Positions 55,980 to 64,000 of a DNA stretch of 64,000 nt are shown piece after piece. Location: the NCBI RefSeq assembly GCF_014699135.1, contig NZ_JACOFT010000001.1, positions 434,001 to 498,000 of the forward strand, written 5' to 3'. How positions within the stretch are numbered: position 1 is the stretch's first letter; the number at the start of each line of letters is the position of its first letter. Source of the stretch: Cognatundibacterium aquatile. GTDB lineage: Bacteria > Pseudomonadota > Gammaproteobacteria > Burkholderiales > Burkholderiaceae_D. Both the position numbers and the translations under genes were made by a program. The notes beneath the pieces were generated by a model. That model made no database searches. It was not told the DNA's origin and saw only the letters and a list, made by a program, of their open reading frames with translations.

Positions 55980-57311
55980 ATGACGATACAATTGAACGAA
56001 ACCCACAATCCCGAGCTGCGCAGTTGGGTTGCGTCGGCGAATCAGCCTGACAGCGATTTTCCTATCCAGAATCTGCCTTTCGGCGTATTTCGCCGCCACG
56101 GCAGCCATCAGGCTTTCCGCATCGGTGTGGCGATCGGTGACCAGATTCTTGATCTGGCCGCAGCCCATGCGATACACGCGTTTGCCGGTTATACCGAATT
56201 GCAGGGCGGGCACTTTACGACAGCAATTAATGCACCGTACCTGAATGCGCTGATGGCACTCGGCACGCCGGTCTGGTCGGCATTGCGTCTGGCTTTATCG
56301 CGCGTATTGCGGGCCGATGCCAAACATCTGGCCGCATTGCAAAACTGCCTGCTGCCGCAGAGCGCGGCGGAATACGCTTTACCTGCGCAGATCGGCGATT
56401 ACACCGATTTTTACACCTCGCTGCATCACGCAACGGCGGTCGGTAAATTATTTCGTCCCGATAATCCGCTGCTGCCGAATTACAAATGGGTGCCTATCGG
56501 TTATCACGGACGCGCATCATCAATAGGCGTGTCCGGCCAGCAATTCCGTCGCCCGGTCGCGCAAACCAAACCGCCGACAGCGGAGACACCGGTATTCGGC
56601 CCGGCCAAGCGCATGGATTATGAGCTAGAAATCGGCATTTTCATCGGTCAGGGCAATGCGCCGGGCGATGTGATTAGCATGGATCAGGCTGAAGCACATG
56701 TGTTTGGCCTGTGCCTGTTGAACGACTGGTCGGCGCGCGATGTGCAGGCCTGGGAATACCAGCCGCTCGGCCCTTTCCTTGCAAAGAATTTTGCCACCAC
56801 GATTTCACCCTGGGTCGTCACGCTGGAAGCGCTGGCGCCATATCGTCAGGCGTGGCAGCGCAATGCGGCTGACCCGCAACCTTTGCCGTATCTGGACGCG
56901 CCCGATCTGCGCGACAGTGGAGCGTTTGATATTCAGCTCGAAGTCTTGCTGCAAACTGAAAAAATGCGGGCTGACGGCGCCGCACCGCAACGCTTGTCGA
57001 CATCGAATTTCCGCGATTCCTACTGGACGGTAGCGCAACTCGTCACGCATCACACGGTCAATGGTTGCAACCTCAATCCCGGCGATCTGCTCGGTTCCGG
57101 CACCCAATCCGGCCCGGCACCGGAAGAAGCCGGTTCTTTACTGGAACTGACCGAAGGCGGCAAAAAGTCGATTGCACTGAGCAATGGTGAACAAAGGCTG
57201 TTTCTGGAGGATGGCGACACCGTCATCCTGCGCGGCTGGACGCAAAAACAAGGCCTGCCGCGCATAGGTTTCGGCGAAGTCACCGGTACTTTGTTGCCTG
57301 CCAGAAGCTGA
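55980..57311 (+). CDS. fahA: Fumarylacetoacetase
   Basis: 443 aa, hydrolysing fumarylacetoacetate to fumarate and acetoacetate, the last step of tyrosine degradation. Motifs include LRSWVASANQPDSDFPIQNLPFG (as parts), DYTDFYTSLHHATAVG, YKWVPIGYHGRASSI, DYELEIGIFIG with metal ligands, LLNDWSARDVQAWEYQPLGP and GDLLGSGTQSG. ATG 55980 gives MTIQLNETHNP; the open frame back to 55896 runs into hmgA and is not needed. Confidence 0.96.
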   Translation: MTIQLNETHNPELRSWVASANQPDSDFPIQNLPFGVFRRHGSHQAFRIGVAIGDQILDLAAAHAIHAFAGYTELQGGHFTTAINAPYLNALMALGTPVWSALRLALSRVLRADAKHLAALQNCLLPQSAAEYALPAQIGDYTDFYTSLHHATAVGKLFRPDNPLLPNYKWVPIGYHGRASSIGVSGQQFRRPVAQTKPPTAETPVFGPAKRMDYELEIGIFIGQGNAPGDVISMDQAEAHVFGLCLLNDWSARDVQAWEYQPLGPFLAKNFATTISPWVVTLEALAPYRQAWQRNAADPQPLPYLDAPDLRDSGAFDIQLEVLLQTEKMRADGAAPQRLSTSNFRDSYWTVAQLVTHHTVNGCNLNPGDLLGSGTQSGPAPEEAGSLLELTEGGKKSIALSNGEQRLFLEDGDTVILRGWTQKQGLPRIGFGEVTGTLLPARS

Positions 57312-57453
57312 GGTCTTGGCGCAGACTGTATTCATCGCTGAAACCAATTACTGCGCATTTAACTGATCTATGCTTATACTAAGCAAGCCAATCTGGTCAG
57401 ATCCTGAATGTATGGACATTCAGGCGTTCAGTAGCTTAGTTGAGGAGATGATG

Positions 57454-57888
57454 ATGGGATTATTCGATTCAATCGCAGGACAGGTATTGGGCTCGTTGAC
57501 GCAGTCCGGTCAGGCAGGCGCAACGCAGCATGCGGGGTTGTTGGAAGCGATAGGCGGTTTGATGAATAATCCGCAGATCGGCGGCCTGAGCGGTTTGATC
57601 ACCATATTTCAGGAAAAAGGGCTGGGTGGCGTAGTTTCCTCGTGGGTTGCAACCGGCGAGAATCTGCCGATATCTGCTGAGCAGTTACAGTCGGTACTCG
57701 GCAGTGAACAGGTGCAGGCGATCGCTGAAAAATTTGGATTTTCCGCTGAGGAAGTGTCTGGTCATCTGGCAGAACTGTTGCCTCAGGTCGTTGACAAGTT
57801 AACGCCGGACGGCACTGTGCCTGAAGGCAATGCGATGGGCGATACTCTGGGCAGTGTGTTGGGGATGTTAAAGGGCATGAGCCGCTGA
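57454..57888 (+). CDS. YidB-like DUF937 protein
   Basis: 144 aa of the YidB/DUF937 family, function unknown; helical, Gly-rich and soluble (MGLFDSIAGQVLGSL, GLGGVVSSWVATGENLPIS, LPQVVDKLTPDG). Three ATG codons stand in a row; the third (57454) lies 6 bases after GAGGAG and gives MGLFDS, so it is chosen. It ends at a good terminator. Confidence 0.85.
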   Translation: MGLFDSIAGQVLGSLTQSGQAGATQHAGLLEAIGGLMNNPQIGGLSGLITIFQEKGLGGVVSSWVATGENLPISAEQLQSVLGSEQVQAIAEKFGFSAEEVSGHLAELLPQVVDKLTPDGTVPEGNAMGDTLGSVLGMLKGMSR

Positions 57889-57926
57889 TCGCAGCGTTTT
57901 GTTGATAACGGAATGTTGCACAATAT

Positions 57927-57967
57927 GAGCCTGTGAATCGTTGATCGTTTCACGGGCTCAGTTTTTT
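57927..57967 (+). terminator. Rho-independent terminator
   Basis: GAGCCTGTGAA/TTTCACGGGCTC stem with one wobble position and a T6 run, 39 bases after the YidB-like gene. Confidence 0.8.
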
Positions 57968-58023
57968 GTGCTTGTATGGATAGCGTGCAGCAGTGAAGAC
58001 GATATATTGAGTGAACTGAAATC

Positions 58024-58560
58024 ATGCCCAAAAAATCTTATCCCTTGGCCAAAGTCTATGGCTTGCTGGAACCGGGCCCGGTGGTGTTGCTGACGACGGC
58101 GGCTGCGGGGCGGGCGAATGTGATGACGATGTCGTGGCATGCGATGCTGGAATTCGAGCCGCCGCTGCTGAGCTGCGTCGTCAGCAACCGTAATTATTCT
58201 TTCGATTTGCTGATGGCAACGCGGGAATGTGTGATCAATATTCCGACCGCAGAGATTGCGGAACAAGTCGTGCAATGCGGCAATGTCAGCGGTGCGACGG
58301 TCGATAAATTTCTGCAATGCGGGCTGACGCCGGTCGCCGCAAAAATGGTGGGTGCGCCGCTGATCGCTGAATGTTATGCGAGTCTGGAATGCCGGGTGGT
58401 GGACATCAGCAGGGTCAAAAAATACGGTCAGTTTGTGCTGGAAGTCGTCAAGGCGTGGCGTGATCCGGCGGTGACGGCGCCGCGCACCTTGCATCATCTG
58501 GGTTACGGCAAATTCATGGTCGCTGGCGACATCATTCAGTTGAAATCGACCATGCGTTAA
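58024..58560 (+). CDS. Flavin reductase-like FMN-binding protein
   Basis: 178 aa of the flavin-reductase domain family: PVVLLTTAAAGRANVMTMSW then MLEFEPPLLSCVVSNRNYSF contain the FMN-binding split-barrel, and ECVINIPTAE and LECRVVDISRV follow. Such proteins reduce flavins or act on small molecules with FMN; partner unknown. Single gene, convergent with a LysR gene. Confidence 0.85.
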   Translation: MPKKSYPLAKVYGLLEPGPVVLLTTAAAGRANVMTMSWHAMLEFEPPLLSCVVSNRNYSFDLLMATRECVINIPTAEIAEQVVQCGNVSGATVDKFLQCGLTPVAAKMVGAPLIAECYASLECRVVDISRVKKYGQFVLEVVKAWRDPAVTAPRTLHHLGYGKFMVAGDIIQLKSTMR

Positions 58561-58608
58561 TGGCTGCGGCTGTCATTTTTCAGCTATTTCCGGCACCAGA
58601 GACTAAAA

Positions 58609-58681
58609 ATATACTGGGGGGAGTATATTTTAAAGCCCTTTATTCATAAGGACATGAGTGCGAAATTGCCATATACTCCCC
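58609..58681 (+). repeat. 73-bp module, copy C
   Basis: ATATACTGGGGGGAGTAT at the left and ATATACTCCCC at the right bound a segment that is exactly 73 bp, as in copies A (14056-14128) and B (16056-16128). The left third up to AAAGCCCTT matches copies A and B; the middle differs. The left end is itself a palindrome with a G6 centre, and the two ends are inverted repeats of GGGGAGTAT. Confidence 0.75.
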
Positions 58682-58682
58682 T

Positions 58683-58707
58683 GAAAACCTCAATTTTTGA
58701 GGTTTTC
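58683..58707. terminator. Hairpin terminator between convergent genes
   Basis: GAAAACCTCAA/TTGAGGTTTTC, an 11-bp perfect stem that directly follows module C. It contains its own T-rich flanks on both strands and probably ends both convergent transcripts. Confidence 0.55.
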
Positions 58708-58716
58708 GCAGGCTTT

Positions 58717-59634
58717 TCAGGCTGATTGTTTCGACGCGCAGGTCGATTCAAATTGCTGCTGCAAGGCATCAAGAAACACTCTGGTGCGCGCTGGCATCAG
58801 ACGACGGCCGGGAAAGACTGCCCACAGTTTGATATCCGGCGATTGCCAGTCGCCGAGGATGCGTATCAGTTCGCCCGATTTCACATAGCATTCCGCAAAA
58901 TTATCCGGCAGCATGATGATGCCATTACCATTGCGCGCGAGGCGGGTCAGCAGTTCCGGCGAATTGGCGCTGGCGCGTCCGGGCGGAATGCCTTCCCATT
59001 TTTCTTCATTGCGACTGAGTTTCCACGGCGTCGGCTCGCCATTGCGCGCCAACAGCAGCAAAGCATCATGCTCCATCAGCGCTTCCGGTTCGCTGGGTAA
59101 GCCGTGCCGCGCGATATACGCGGGCGACGCATACAGGCCGACTGTGAACACGGCCAGCCGGCGCGCCGCGAGCGAGGCATCGTCCGGCAGATCACCGGCG
59201 CGGATGGCGACATCATAGTTTTCGCCGATCAGGTCAACACGGCGCGGCGACAAATCAATTTCAAACGCAATCGCCGGATGCGCAGCGATCAGCGCAGATA
59301 AAAACTGGCTCATTTCCTGATTCGCAAAATCGGCGGGCATCGAGACCCGCAGACGTCCCGAAGGTTCGGCCTGGCGATGCTGGGTCAGCGCCAGAGTTGC
59401 ATCGACTTCTTCCTGCACATGCTGCGCGTGCTGCAAGACATGCTGACCAAATTCAGTGACGCTGAGTTTGCGGGTCGTGCGCAGCAGCAGCCGTTCACCG
59501 AGTTGCGATTCGAGCGCCGTGATGCGGCGTGACAGGGTTGATTTCGGCACCGCTAAACGGGCGGCCGCTTTGCTGAAGCTGCCTTCGGCCACAATGCGGG
59601 CAAACAGTAAAAGATCATTCGCTTCCAGTTGCAT
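58717..59634 (-). CDS. LysR-type regulator divergent from azoR
   Basis: 305 aa. HTH ANDLLLFARIVAEGSFSKAA then RLAVPKSTLSRRITALESQL, typical of the LysR subgroup that controls quinone and azo reductases, plus a substrate-binding domain starting GRLRVSMPADFANQEM. Start ATG 59634. It diverges from the azoreductase gene, with a palindrome between them. Confidence 0.88.
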   Translation of the reverse strand: MQLEANDLLLFARIVAEGSFSKAAARLAVPKSTLSRRITALESQLGERLLLRTTRKLSVTEFGQHVLQHAQHVQEEVDATLALTQHRQAEPSGRLRVSMPADFANQEMSQFLSALIAAHPAIAFEIDLSPRRVDLIGENYDVAIRAGDLPDDASLAARRLAVFTVGLYASPAYIARHGLPSEPEALMEHDALLLLARNGEPTPWKLSRNEEKWEGIPPGRASANSPELLTRLARNGNGIIMLPDNFAECYVKSGELIRILGDWQSPDIKLWAVFPGRRLMPARTRVFLDALQQQFESTCASKQSA

Positions 59635-59707
59635 CGTCGTTCTCTTTTCGCTTGATTTTTTGTGGAGCTGGGTGGCTTGATTGATGAAATAAGCTATTGT
59701 TTCATAT

Positions 59708-59726
59708 TTGGGATAATGATATCCAA
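59708..59726. promoter_or_regulatory. Likely LysR operator
   Basis: TTGGGATA-ATGA-TATCCAA is an almost perfect palindrome (one extra G in the left arm), lying between the divergent LysR and azoR genes. Its T-rich/A-rich ends fit a LysR box. Confidence 0.5.
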
Positions 59727-59811
59727 TTTATGGTCTTCTGGAATATGATTGGAACATATAAAGTACGTTCATGGTCATCTGATCCTTAACCACTTTATCG
59801 AAGGCAAGAAA

Positions 59812-60414
59812 ATGAAACTCTTACAAATCAATTCCAGCGTCCGTTCCGAAGGTTCCCATTCCAACCGTTTGTCTAAAGTGCTGGTCGAGCGTTTGCTGGC
59901 AGCAAATCCGGGCGCAGCGCTGACGGTGCGTGATCTGGGACATACGCCACATCCGGCACTCGACGAAGCGGCCTTGCAAGCCTTGTTCACACCGGCCGAT
60001 CAGCGCAATGCAGCGCAGCAGGCGCGTGTGGCACAAGATGATGCGCTGATCGCAGAAATTCAGGCAGCAGACGTGGTCGTGCTCGGCGCACCGATGTATA
60101 ACTTCGGTATTTCGTCCCAGCTGAAAAACTGGATCGATGCGATTTCACGTGCTCAGGTCACTTTCCGTTATACCGCGAATGGCCCTGAAGGTTTGCTGAC
60201 CGGTAAAAAAGTGTATGTGGTGCTGACCCGTGGTGGCTTGTATCGCAACACAGGGAATGACACACAAATGCCTTACCTGAAGACTTTCTTCGGCTTCCTC
60301 GGCATGACCGATGTGGAATTCATTTATGCCGAAGGTCTGGCAATGGGGCCGGACGCCGAAGCGGCAGCGATTGCTTCAGCGACACAACAAATTGAAGATG
60401 CACTGAAAGCCTGA
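59812..60414 (+). CDS. azoR: FMN-dependent NADH-azoreductase
   Basis: 200-aa flavodoxin-fold enzyme reducing azo dyes and quinones with NADH. The start [19 protein letters not shown], the FMN site [20 protein letters not shown] (20 residues) and [10 protein letters not shown] match AzoR, with the longer [18 protein letters not shown] near the end. ATG 59812 is the natural family start; RBS AAGGCAAG. Operon with the pirin gene. Confidence 0.92.
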   Translation: MKLLQINSSVRSEGSHSNRLSKVLVERLLAANPGAALTVRDLGHTPHPALDEAALQALFTPADQRNAAQQARVAQDDALIAEIQAADVVVLGAPMYNFGISSQLKNWIDAISRAQVTFRYTANGPEGLLTGKKVYVVLTRGGLYRNTGNDTQMPYLKTFFGFLGMTDVEFIYAEGLAMGPDAEAAAIASATQQIEDALKA

Positions 60415-60451
60415 TTGCCATCTGGCGCAATCAGTTACAAGGAGAATCAGG

Positions 60452-61330
60452 ATGAGCACCGTACATACAGATCTGCAGACCGAAAACGTCAACCAGTCGC
60501 GGGTGGTGGAACAACTGGTTGCCGGTCAGGCGACCTCCGATGGCGCCGGCGTCAAACTGACGCGGGTGTTGACGCAACCGTTCCAGTATCGTCTTGATCC
60601 TTACCTGATGCTGGATGCGTTTGGCAGTGACGAAGCGGATGATTACATCGGTGGTTTCCCCGACCATCCGCATCGCGGCTTTGAAACTATCACTTACATG
60701 CTGACCGGGCGCATGCGTCATCGCGACAGCGCCGGGCACGAAGGTTTGCTGCAAAACGGCGGCGTGCAATGGATGACCGCAGGGCGCGGCGTGATTCACT
60801 CAGAATTGCCGGAGCAGGAAGAAGGCCGCATGGCGGGCTTCCAGTTGTGGCTGAATTTGCCTGCCAAGGATAAGATGACAGAGCCGTGGTATCGCGATAT
60901 TCAGAGTGAAGCGATTCCTGAATTGCTGACCGCAGAAGGCGTGAAAGCGCGCGTGATTGCTGGGCATAGTCATGGCGTTGCCGGTGCGATGCAGCGTGAA
61001 GTAACGCAGCCTTTGTATCTCGATATACATTTGCCTGCCGGAACGCAATTCCGTCAGCATCTGAGTGCGACGGCCAATGCGTTTTTATATGTGTATGAAG
61101 GCGAGCTGGAAGTCGCGGGCAAAGCAGTGCCGCAGCAAAGAATGGCGATTTTGAAAAAAACAGCGGATGTCGATGGCGTCATCATCAGCGCTGCCACGGC
61201 TACCCGCGCTTTGTTGATTGCCGGTGAACCGCTGGGTGAAACGATAGTGCAGTACGGGCCGTTTGTGATGAATAGCCAGCAAGAAATCTTCAAAGCGATC
61301 AGCGATTTCCGTGAAGGGAAATTTGCCTGA
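60452..61330 (+). CDS. Pirin family protein (bicupin)
   Basis: 292 aa. Bicupin pirin: iron ligands in FPDHPHRGFETITYM (two His) and in the following HRDS/GVIHSE region, plus QLWLNLPAKDKM and a C-terminal cupin with GEPLGETIVQYGPFVMN. Bacterial pirins act as quercetinases or redox-sensitive regulators. It lies 37 bases after azoR with RBS AAGGAG, and the pair may be a quinone/flavonoid stress unit controlled by the LysR gene. A small stem CTGATTGC/GCAATCAG sits between the two genes. Confidence 0.9.
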   Translation: MSTVHTDLQTENVNQSRVVEQLVAGQATSDGAGVKLTRVLTQPFQYRLDPYLMLDAFGSDEADDYIGGFPDHPHRGFETITYMLTGRMRHRDSAGHEGLLQNGGVQWMTAGRGVIHSELPEQEEGRMAGFQLWLNLPAKDKMTEPWYRDIQSEAIPELLTAEGVKARVIAGHSHGVAGAMQREVTQPLYLDIHLPAGTQFRQHLSATANAFLYVYEGELEVAGKAVPQQRMAILKKTADVDGVIISAATATRALLIAGEPLGETIVQYGPFVMNSQQEIFKAISDFREGKFA

Positions 61331-61352
61331 AACGGACGCAGTATAGAAAATA

Positions 61353-61391
61353 AAAAAGCGGGCATGAATTTATTTCATGCCCGCTTTTTTT
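61353..61391. terminator. Bidirectional rho-independent terminator
   Basis: AAGCGGGCATGAA/TTCATGCCCGCTT stem with A run before and T run after, between convergent pirin and ttcA. Confidence 0.88.
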
Positions 61392-61406
61392 GTCAGGGAA
61401 AAAGAC

Positions 61407-62351
61407 TTAATCGTCCTGATCCAGATGCAACTGAATCACGCCGCTGGCTGGCGTCGCGCATGGCTCTTCGTCAAATGCAATATCGCCATCCGGATTTGCT
61501 TCGCCACTGATTTGCAGATCGGTGAAGTTGAACAGGTTTTTATCCATCAGATGAGAAGGCACCACGGTCGATAAAGACGAGAAAATATTTTCTACGCGAC
61601 CCGGATATTTTTTATCCCATTCACGCATCAGATTTTTGATTTGCTTGCGTTGCAGGTTTTCTTGCGAGCCGCACAGATCGCAAGGAATGATAGGGAAGTT
61701 TTTGACCTGCGCATAACGCTCGGTATCGGCTTCTTTGACATATGCCATCGGGCGGATGACGATGTGTTTGCCGTCATCGGATTGCAATTTGGCTGGCATA
61801 CCTTTGATTTTTCCGCCGAAAAACATATTCAGGAAAAAGGTTTCGAGTATGTCGTCACGGTGATGGCCGAGTGCAATTTTATTCGCGCCGAGTTCATCGG
61901 CAACCCGGTACAGAATGCCGCGGCGCAGGCGCGAACACAGCGAGCAGGTGGTTTTGCCTTCCGGGATCAGGCGCTTGACGATGCTGTAAGTATCCTGATT
62001 TTCGATGTGATACGGAATGCCGATTTTTTCCAGATACGCCGGCAAGACATCGGCCGGAAAGTTCGGTTGCTTCTGATCGAGATTCACCGCGACGATATCG
62101 AAATGTATCGGTGCGCGTTCGCGCAGCGTCATCAGAATATCGAGCAAGGCATAACTGTCTTTGCCGCCCGACAGACAGACCATGACTTTGTCACCGTCTT
62201 CTATCATATTGAAATCGCCAATCGCCTGACCGACCTGACGGCACAGACGTTTGTGCAGCTTATTATTTTCGTAGGTGATTTTTTCCTGCGATTTTGCAAC
62301 GGCAGCAGGCGCATCAGCCTGTGCTGTTAAAGATTCATTGATTGCTTGCAT
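61407..62351 (-). CDS. ttcA: tRNA 2-thiocytidine(32) synthetase
   Basis: 314 aa. PP-loop ATPase motif [15 protein letters not shown] and the cluster-binding Cys in [12 protein letters not shown] (C-x2-C) plus [12 protein letters not shown] (C-x2-C pattern). TtcA, with a 4Fe-4S cluster, thiolates C32 of some tRNAs. The N-terminal extension of about 30 residues is Ala-rich. It follows folB by 8 bases on the same strand, so one operon. Confidence 0.94.
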   Translation of the reverse strand: MQAINESLTAQADAPAAVAKSQEKITYENNKLHKRLCRQVGQAIGDFNMIEDGDKVMVCLSGGKDSYALLDILMTLRERAPIHFDIVAVNLDQKQPNFPADVLPAYLEKIGIPYHIENQDTYSIVKRLIPEGKTTCSLCSRLRRGILYRVADELGANKIALGHHRDDILETFFLNMFFGGKIKGMPAKLQSDDGKHIVIRPMAYVKEADTERYAQVKNFPIIPCDLCGSQENLQRKQIKNLMREWDKKYPGRVENIFSSLSTVVPSHLMDKNLFNFTDLQISGEANPDGDIAFDEEPCATPASGVIQLHLDQDD

Positions 62352-62359
62352 GGTCTGAC

Positions 62360-62758
62360 TTAAATTTCTGTTTTGATCTGAAATACTTCAACGCCGACGC
62401 CTTCACAATCGGGATACACATCCGGCTTCATGGTCGATACACGCACGGCGCGCACACGCGGATGTGCCAGCATGATGCGGGCGACGTCGTCGCACAGCGT
62501 TTCCTGCAAATGTACATGACCCTGCGCAACGCGGGCGGCGATCGTGCCGCGCATGAAATCGTAATCGACGACTTCATCAAGCTGATCGTCTTTCGGTGTC
62601 GAGAGTGCCAGCGGAATATACAGATCGACATTGATCATGACGCGCTGTTCGCCTTTTTTCTCAAACTCGTGAACGCCGATATTGATCGACACTTCGTAAT
62701 TCCGCAAAAACAAGCGGCGGCAGTCGGCGAGTTGTGGGTGGTGCAAAATGGATAGCAT
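62360..62758 (-). CDS. folB: Dihydroneopterin aldolase
   Basis: 132-aa enzyme of folate synthesis, splitting dihydroneopterin to 6-hydroxymethyl-dihydropterin and glycolaldehyde. It has [20 protein letters not shown] (20 residues), [17 protein letters not shown] and [21 protein letters not shown] parts of the family pattern. ATG 62758 ([10 protein letters not shown]) is the preferred start; the frame runs to 62809 without support. Confidence 0.9.
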   Translation of the reverse strand: MLSILHHPQLADCRRLFLRNYEVSINIGVHEFEKKGEQRVMINVDLYIPLALSTPKDDQLDEVVDYDFMRGTIAARVAQGHVHLQETLCDDVARIMLAHPRVRAVRVSTMKPDVYPDCEGVGVEVFQIKTEI

Positions 62759-62844
62759 AAAGAGCCTGATAAAGTAAAAACGTGTTCTGATTCGGGTAGC
62801 CTGCGGCAAGTGCGTCGTCAGGCCTGCGTATCATTTTCTGTGAT

Positions 62845-63642
62845 TCATGAGCATTGATTTGCAGTGGCAACAAACATCACATCGCGCCGCAAAGGAATTA
62901 AATGCTGCCCGCCATCGACCAATAAGGTCGTGCCTGTCATCGCCGGGCTGTCGGCAACAAAGCAGACTGTGCGCGCAATATCTTCCGGCGTGCTGGAACG
63001 ACCCAACGGTGTGACCTGATGCGCTTGCTGAAAATCGGCCTCGCTCTGATGACCGGACACCATCGTGATGCCAGGCGCGATACCGACCACCCGCACTTGT
63101 GGCGCCAGCGCCTGTGCCAGCGTCGTGGTCGCGCATTGTAGTGCAGCTTTGGACAAGGTATACGATAAAAAATCGGGATTCAGATTAAATAATTTCTGAT
63201 CGAGCAAATTAATCACGCAGGCTTGCTGACCTTCGCCAGTGGCCGCATGCAGCGCCTGCGCGAGGATCAGCGGTGCACCCAGATTGGCGTGCATGTGGCG
63301 GTCGAGCGCCGCATAGGTAAAACTGCTGGCGCTGTCTTCGGCAAACAGCGACGCATTATTCACCACGCAATGCACGGCACCCATCGCGGATATCGCTTGC
63401 GGTAACAAAGCGCGCGTCGCGGCTTCATCAGCGAGGTCGCATTGCAAAGCCACGGCGCGTCGCCCCAGCGCCTGAATTTCCTGCACTACGCTGGCGGCAT
63501 CGCTGGCCGACGTGCCGAAATGCACGACGATATCCCAGCCTTGTTGCGCCATCGTCAGGGCGATATGCCGTCCTATGCGTTTCGCGCCGCCGGTAACGAG
63601 AGCAACACGCGCCTCGGTGTTGTTGAGCTTGGTCTGGGTCAT
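62845..63642 (-). CDS. Pteridine reductase-like SDR (FolM type)
   Basis: 265-aa short-chain dehydrogenase. The nucleotide site TGGAKRIGRHIALTMAQ is the GG-KRIG form of pteridine reductases, with NNASLF, the Ser/Tyr/Lys area (LLDQKLFNLNPDFLSYTLSK: Y and K in place) and GIAPGIT. FolM reduces dihydromonapterin or dihydrofolate. The place beside folB supports a pterin role. Start ATG 63642. Confidence 0.88.
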   Translation of the reverse strand: MTQTKLNNTEARVALVTGGAKRIGRHIALTMAQQGWDIVVHFGTSASDAASVVQEIQALGRRAVALQCDLADEAATRALLPQAISAMGAVHCVVNNASLFAEDSASSFTYAALDRHMHANLGAPLILAQALHAATGEGQQACVINLLDQKLFNLNPDFLSYTLSKAALQCATTTLAQALAPQVRVVGIAPGITMVSGHQSEADFQQAHQVTPLGRSSTPEDIARTVCFVADSPAMTGTTLLVDGGQHLIPLRRDVMFVATANQCS

Positions 63643-63687
63643 GGAAATTCTTTAACGTGACTACGGGGTTTTTACTACAATGCCGGT

Positions 63688-64000
63688 ATGCAAAAATTAT
63701 CTCTTCCTATTCCTGCGCCGGAGGCGCTCGCAGCTTCACAGGCACTGCAACAGCTCATCATTGACGACATCAGGCAACATCAGGGCTGGATCCCTTTTTC
63801 GCGCTACATGGAACTGGCCTTGTATGCGCCGGATCTGGGTTATTACAGCGGCGGTGCCACAAAATTAGGCAAAGACGGCGATTTTACAACAGCCCCGGAA
63901 ATGTCTGCTTTATTCGGTGCGACGCTGGCCACGCTGGCGGGCAAATTATTCGCCCAAACCACCGCGCAAGTCATGGAATTCGGCGCCGGTACAGGTAAGC
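63688..64000 (+). CDS. SAM-dependent methyltransferase, MidA/NDUFAF7-like (partial)
   Basis: First 104 codons of a gene that runs off the right edge. It reads IPFSRYMELALYAPDLGYYS (20 residues), KDGDFTTAPEMSALFG and MEFGAGTGK, the start and SAM-binding motif of the DUF185/COG1565 family whose mitochondrial member MidA/NDUFAF7 methylates a complex I subunit. Divergent from the FolM-like gene. Confidence 0.88.
   Translation, partial: MQKLSLPIPAPEALAASQALQQLIIDDIRQHQGWIPFSRYMELALYAPDLGYYSGGATKLGKDGDFTTAPEMSALFGATLATLAGKLFAQTTAQVMEFGAGTGK

Noticed and set aside
1-64000. tRNA or rRNA genes
   Set aside because: I looked for T-loop (GTTCRANNC) with matching acceptor stems and for rRNA landmarks and found none; the GTTC words seen belong to genes or attC arms.

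Overview
The window looks like chromosome of a heterotrophic, motile betaproteobacterium. Moderate GC, Oxalobacteraceae-like gene neighbourhoods (ttcA-folB-pteridine reductase-MidA methyltransferase; hmgA-fahA beside a LysR gene) and protein styles such as the TorF porin, PhoD and DUF779 suggest order Burkholderiales. This is inference; no rRNA, tRNA or other taxonomic marker was seen. I support 56 protein genes (the last cut by the window end), several gene fragments, a set of integron-type attC sites and a number of regulatory sites and terminators.

Layout. 0-5.3 kb: KdpE response regulator, TorF-like porin, an RcnR/RcnA nickel-cobalt sensor-exporter pair with an enlarged RcnA loop, and a PAP2 phosphatase lipoprotein carrying an autotransporter-type repeat. 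5.4-11 kb: an alcohol/aldehyde oxidation unit: AcoR-like sigma-54 activator diverging from an aldehyde dehydrogenase with a well-spaced -24/-12 promoter, then an AT-richer iron alcohol dehydrogenase behind a MITE-like element, then DUF779. 11-14 kb: LysR/MFS divergent pair and a GNAT enzyme.

14.0-20.1 kb is the accessory part. It holds short, mostly unrecognised genes (small membrane proteins, a secreted protein, a stand-alone GIY-YIG nuclease), at least three attC-like hairpins plus one degenerate one, two fragments of one protein family, and two copies of a leader that begins with a 73-bp module. A third 73-bp module lies at 58.6 kb. No integron integrase is in the window, so this fits a cluster of attC sites lacking an integrase (CALIN), or the distal end of a chromosomal integron.

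20.5-35 kb: CcoG, a MocR-type regulator, maleylacetoacetate isomerase, a ParD-like/methionine aminopeptidase operon with a perfect palindrome upstream, a YbaL-type antiporter, a chemoreceptor without periplasmic domain, a CDF transporter, an HD-GYP protein and a large metzincin lipoprotein. 35.4-38.6 kb: NAD salvage operon (amidohydrolase, pncB, NMN adenylyltransferase-Nudix fusion). 38.6-51.6 kb: NPP-type phosphodiesterase, exonuclease/GIY-YIG fusion, DUF2804, RoxA-like ribosomal oxygenase, nitronate monooxygenase, RlmF, prohibitin, PhoD with a large Ala-rich insertion, thymidine kinase. 51.7-57.3 kb: heat-shock gene with sigma-32 promoter, an FMN-dependent hydroxyacid oxidase, and homogentisate degradation (LysR, hmgA, fahA), completed by maiA at 23.7 kb. 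57.4-64 kb: YidB, flavin reductase, LysR/azoR/pirin, ttcA, folB, FolM-like reductase and the start of a MidA-type methyltransferase.
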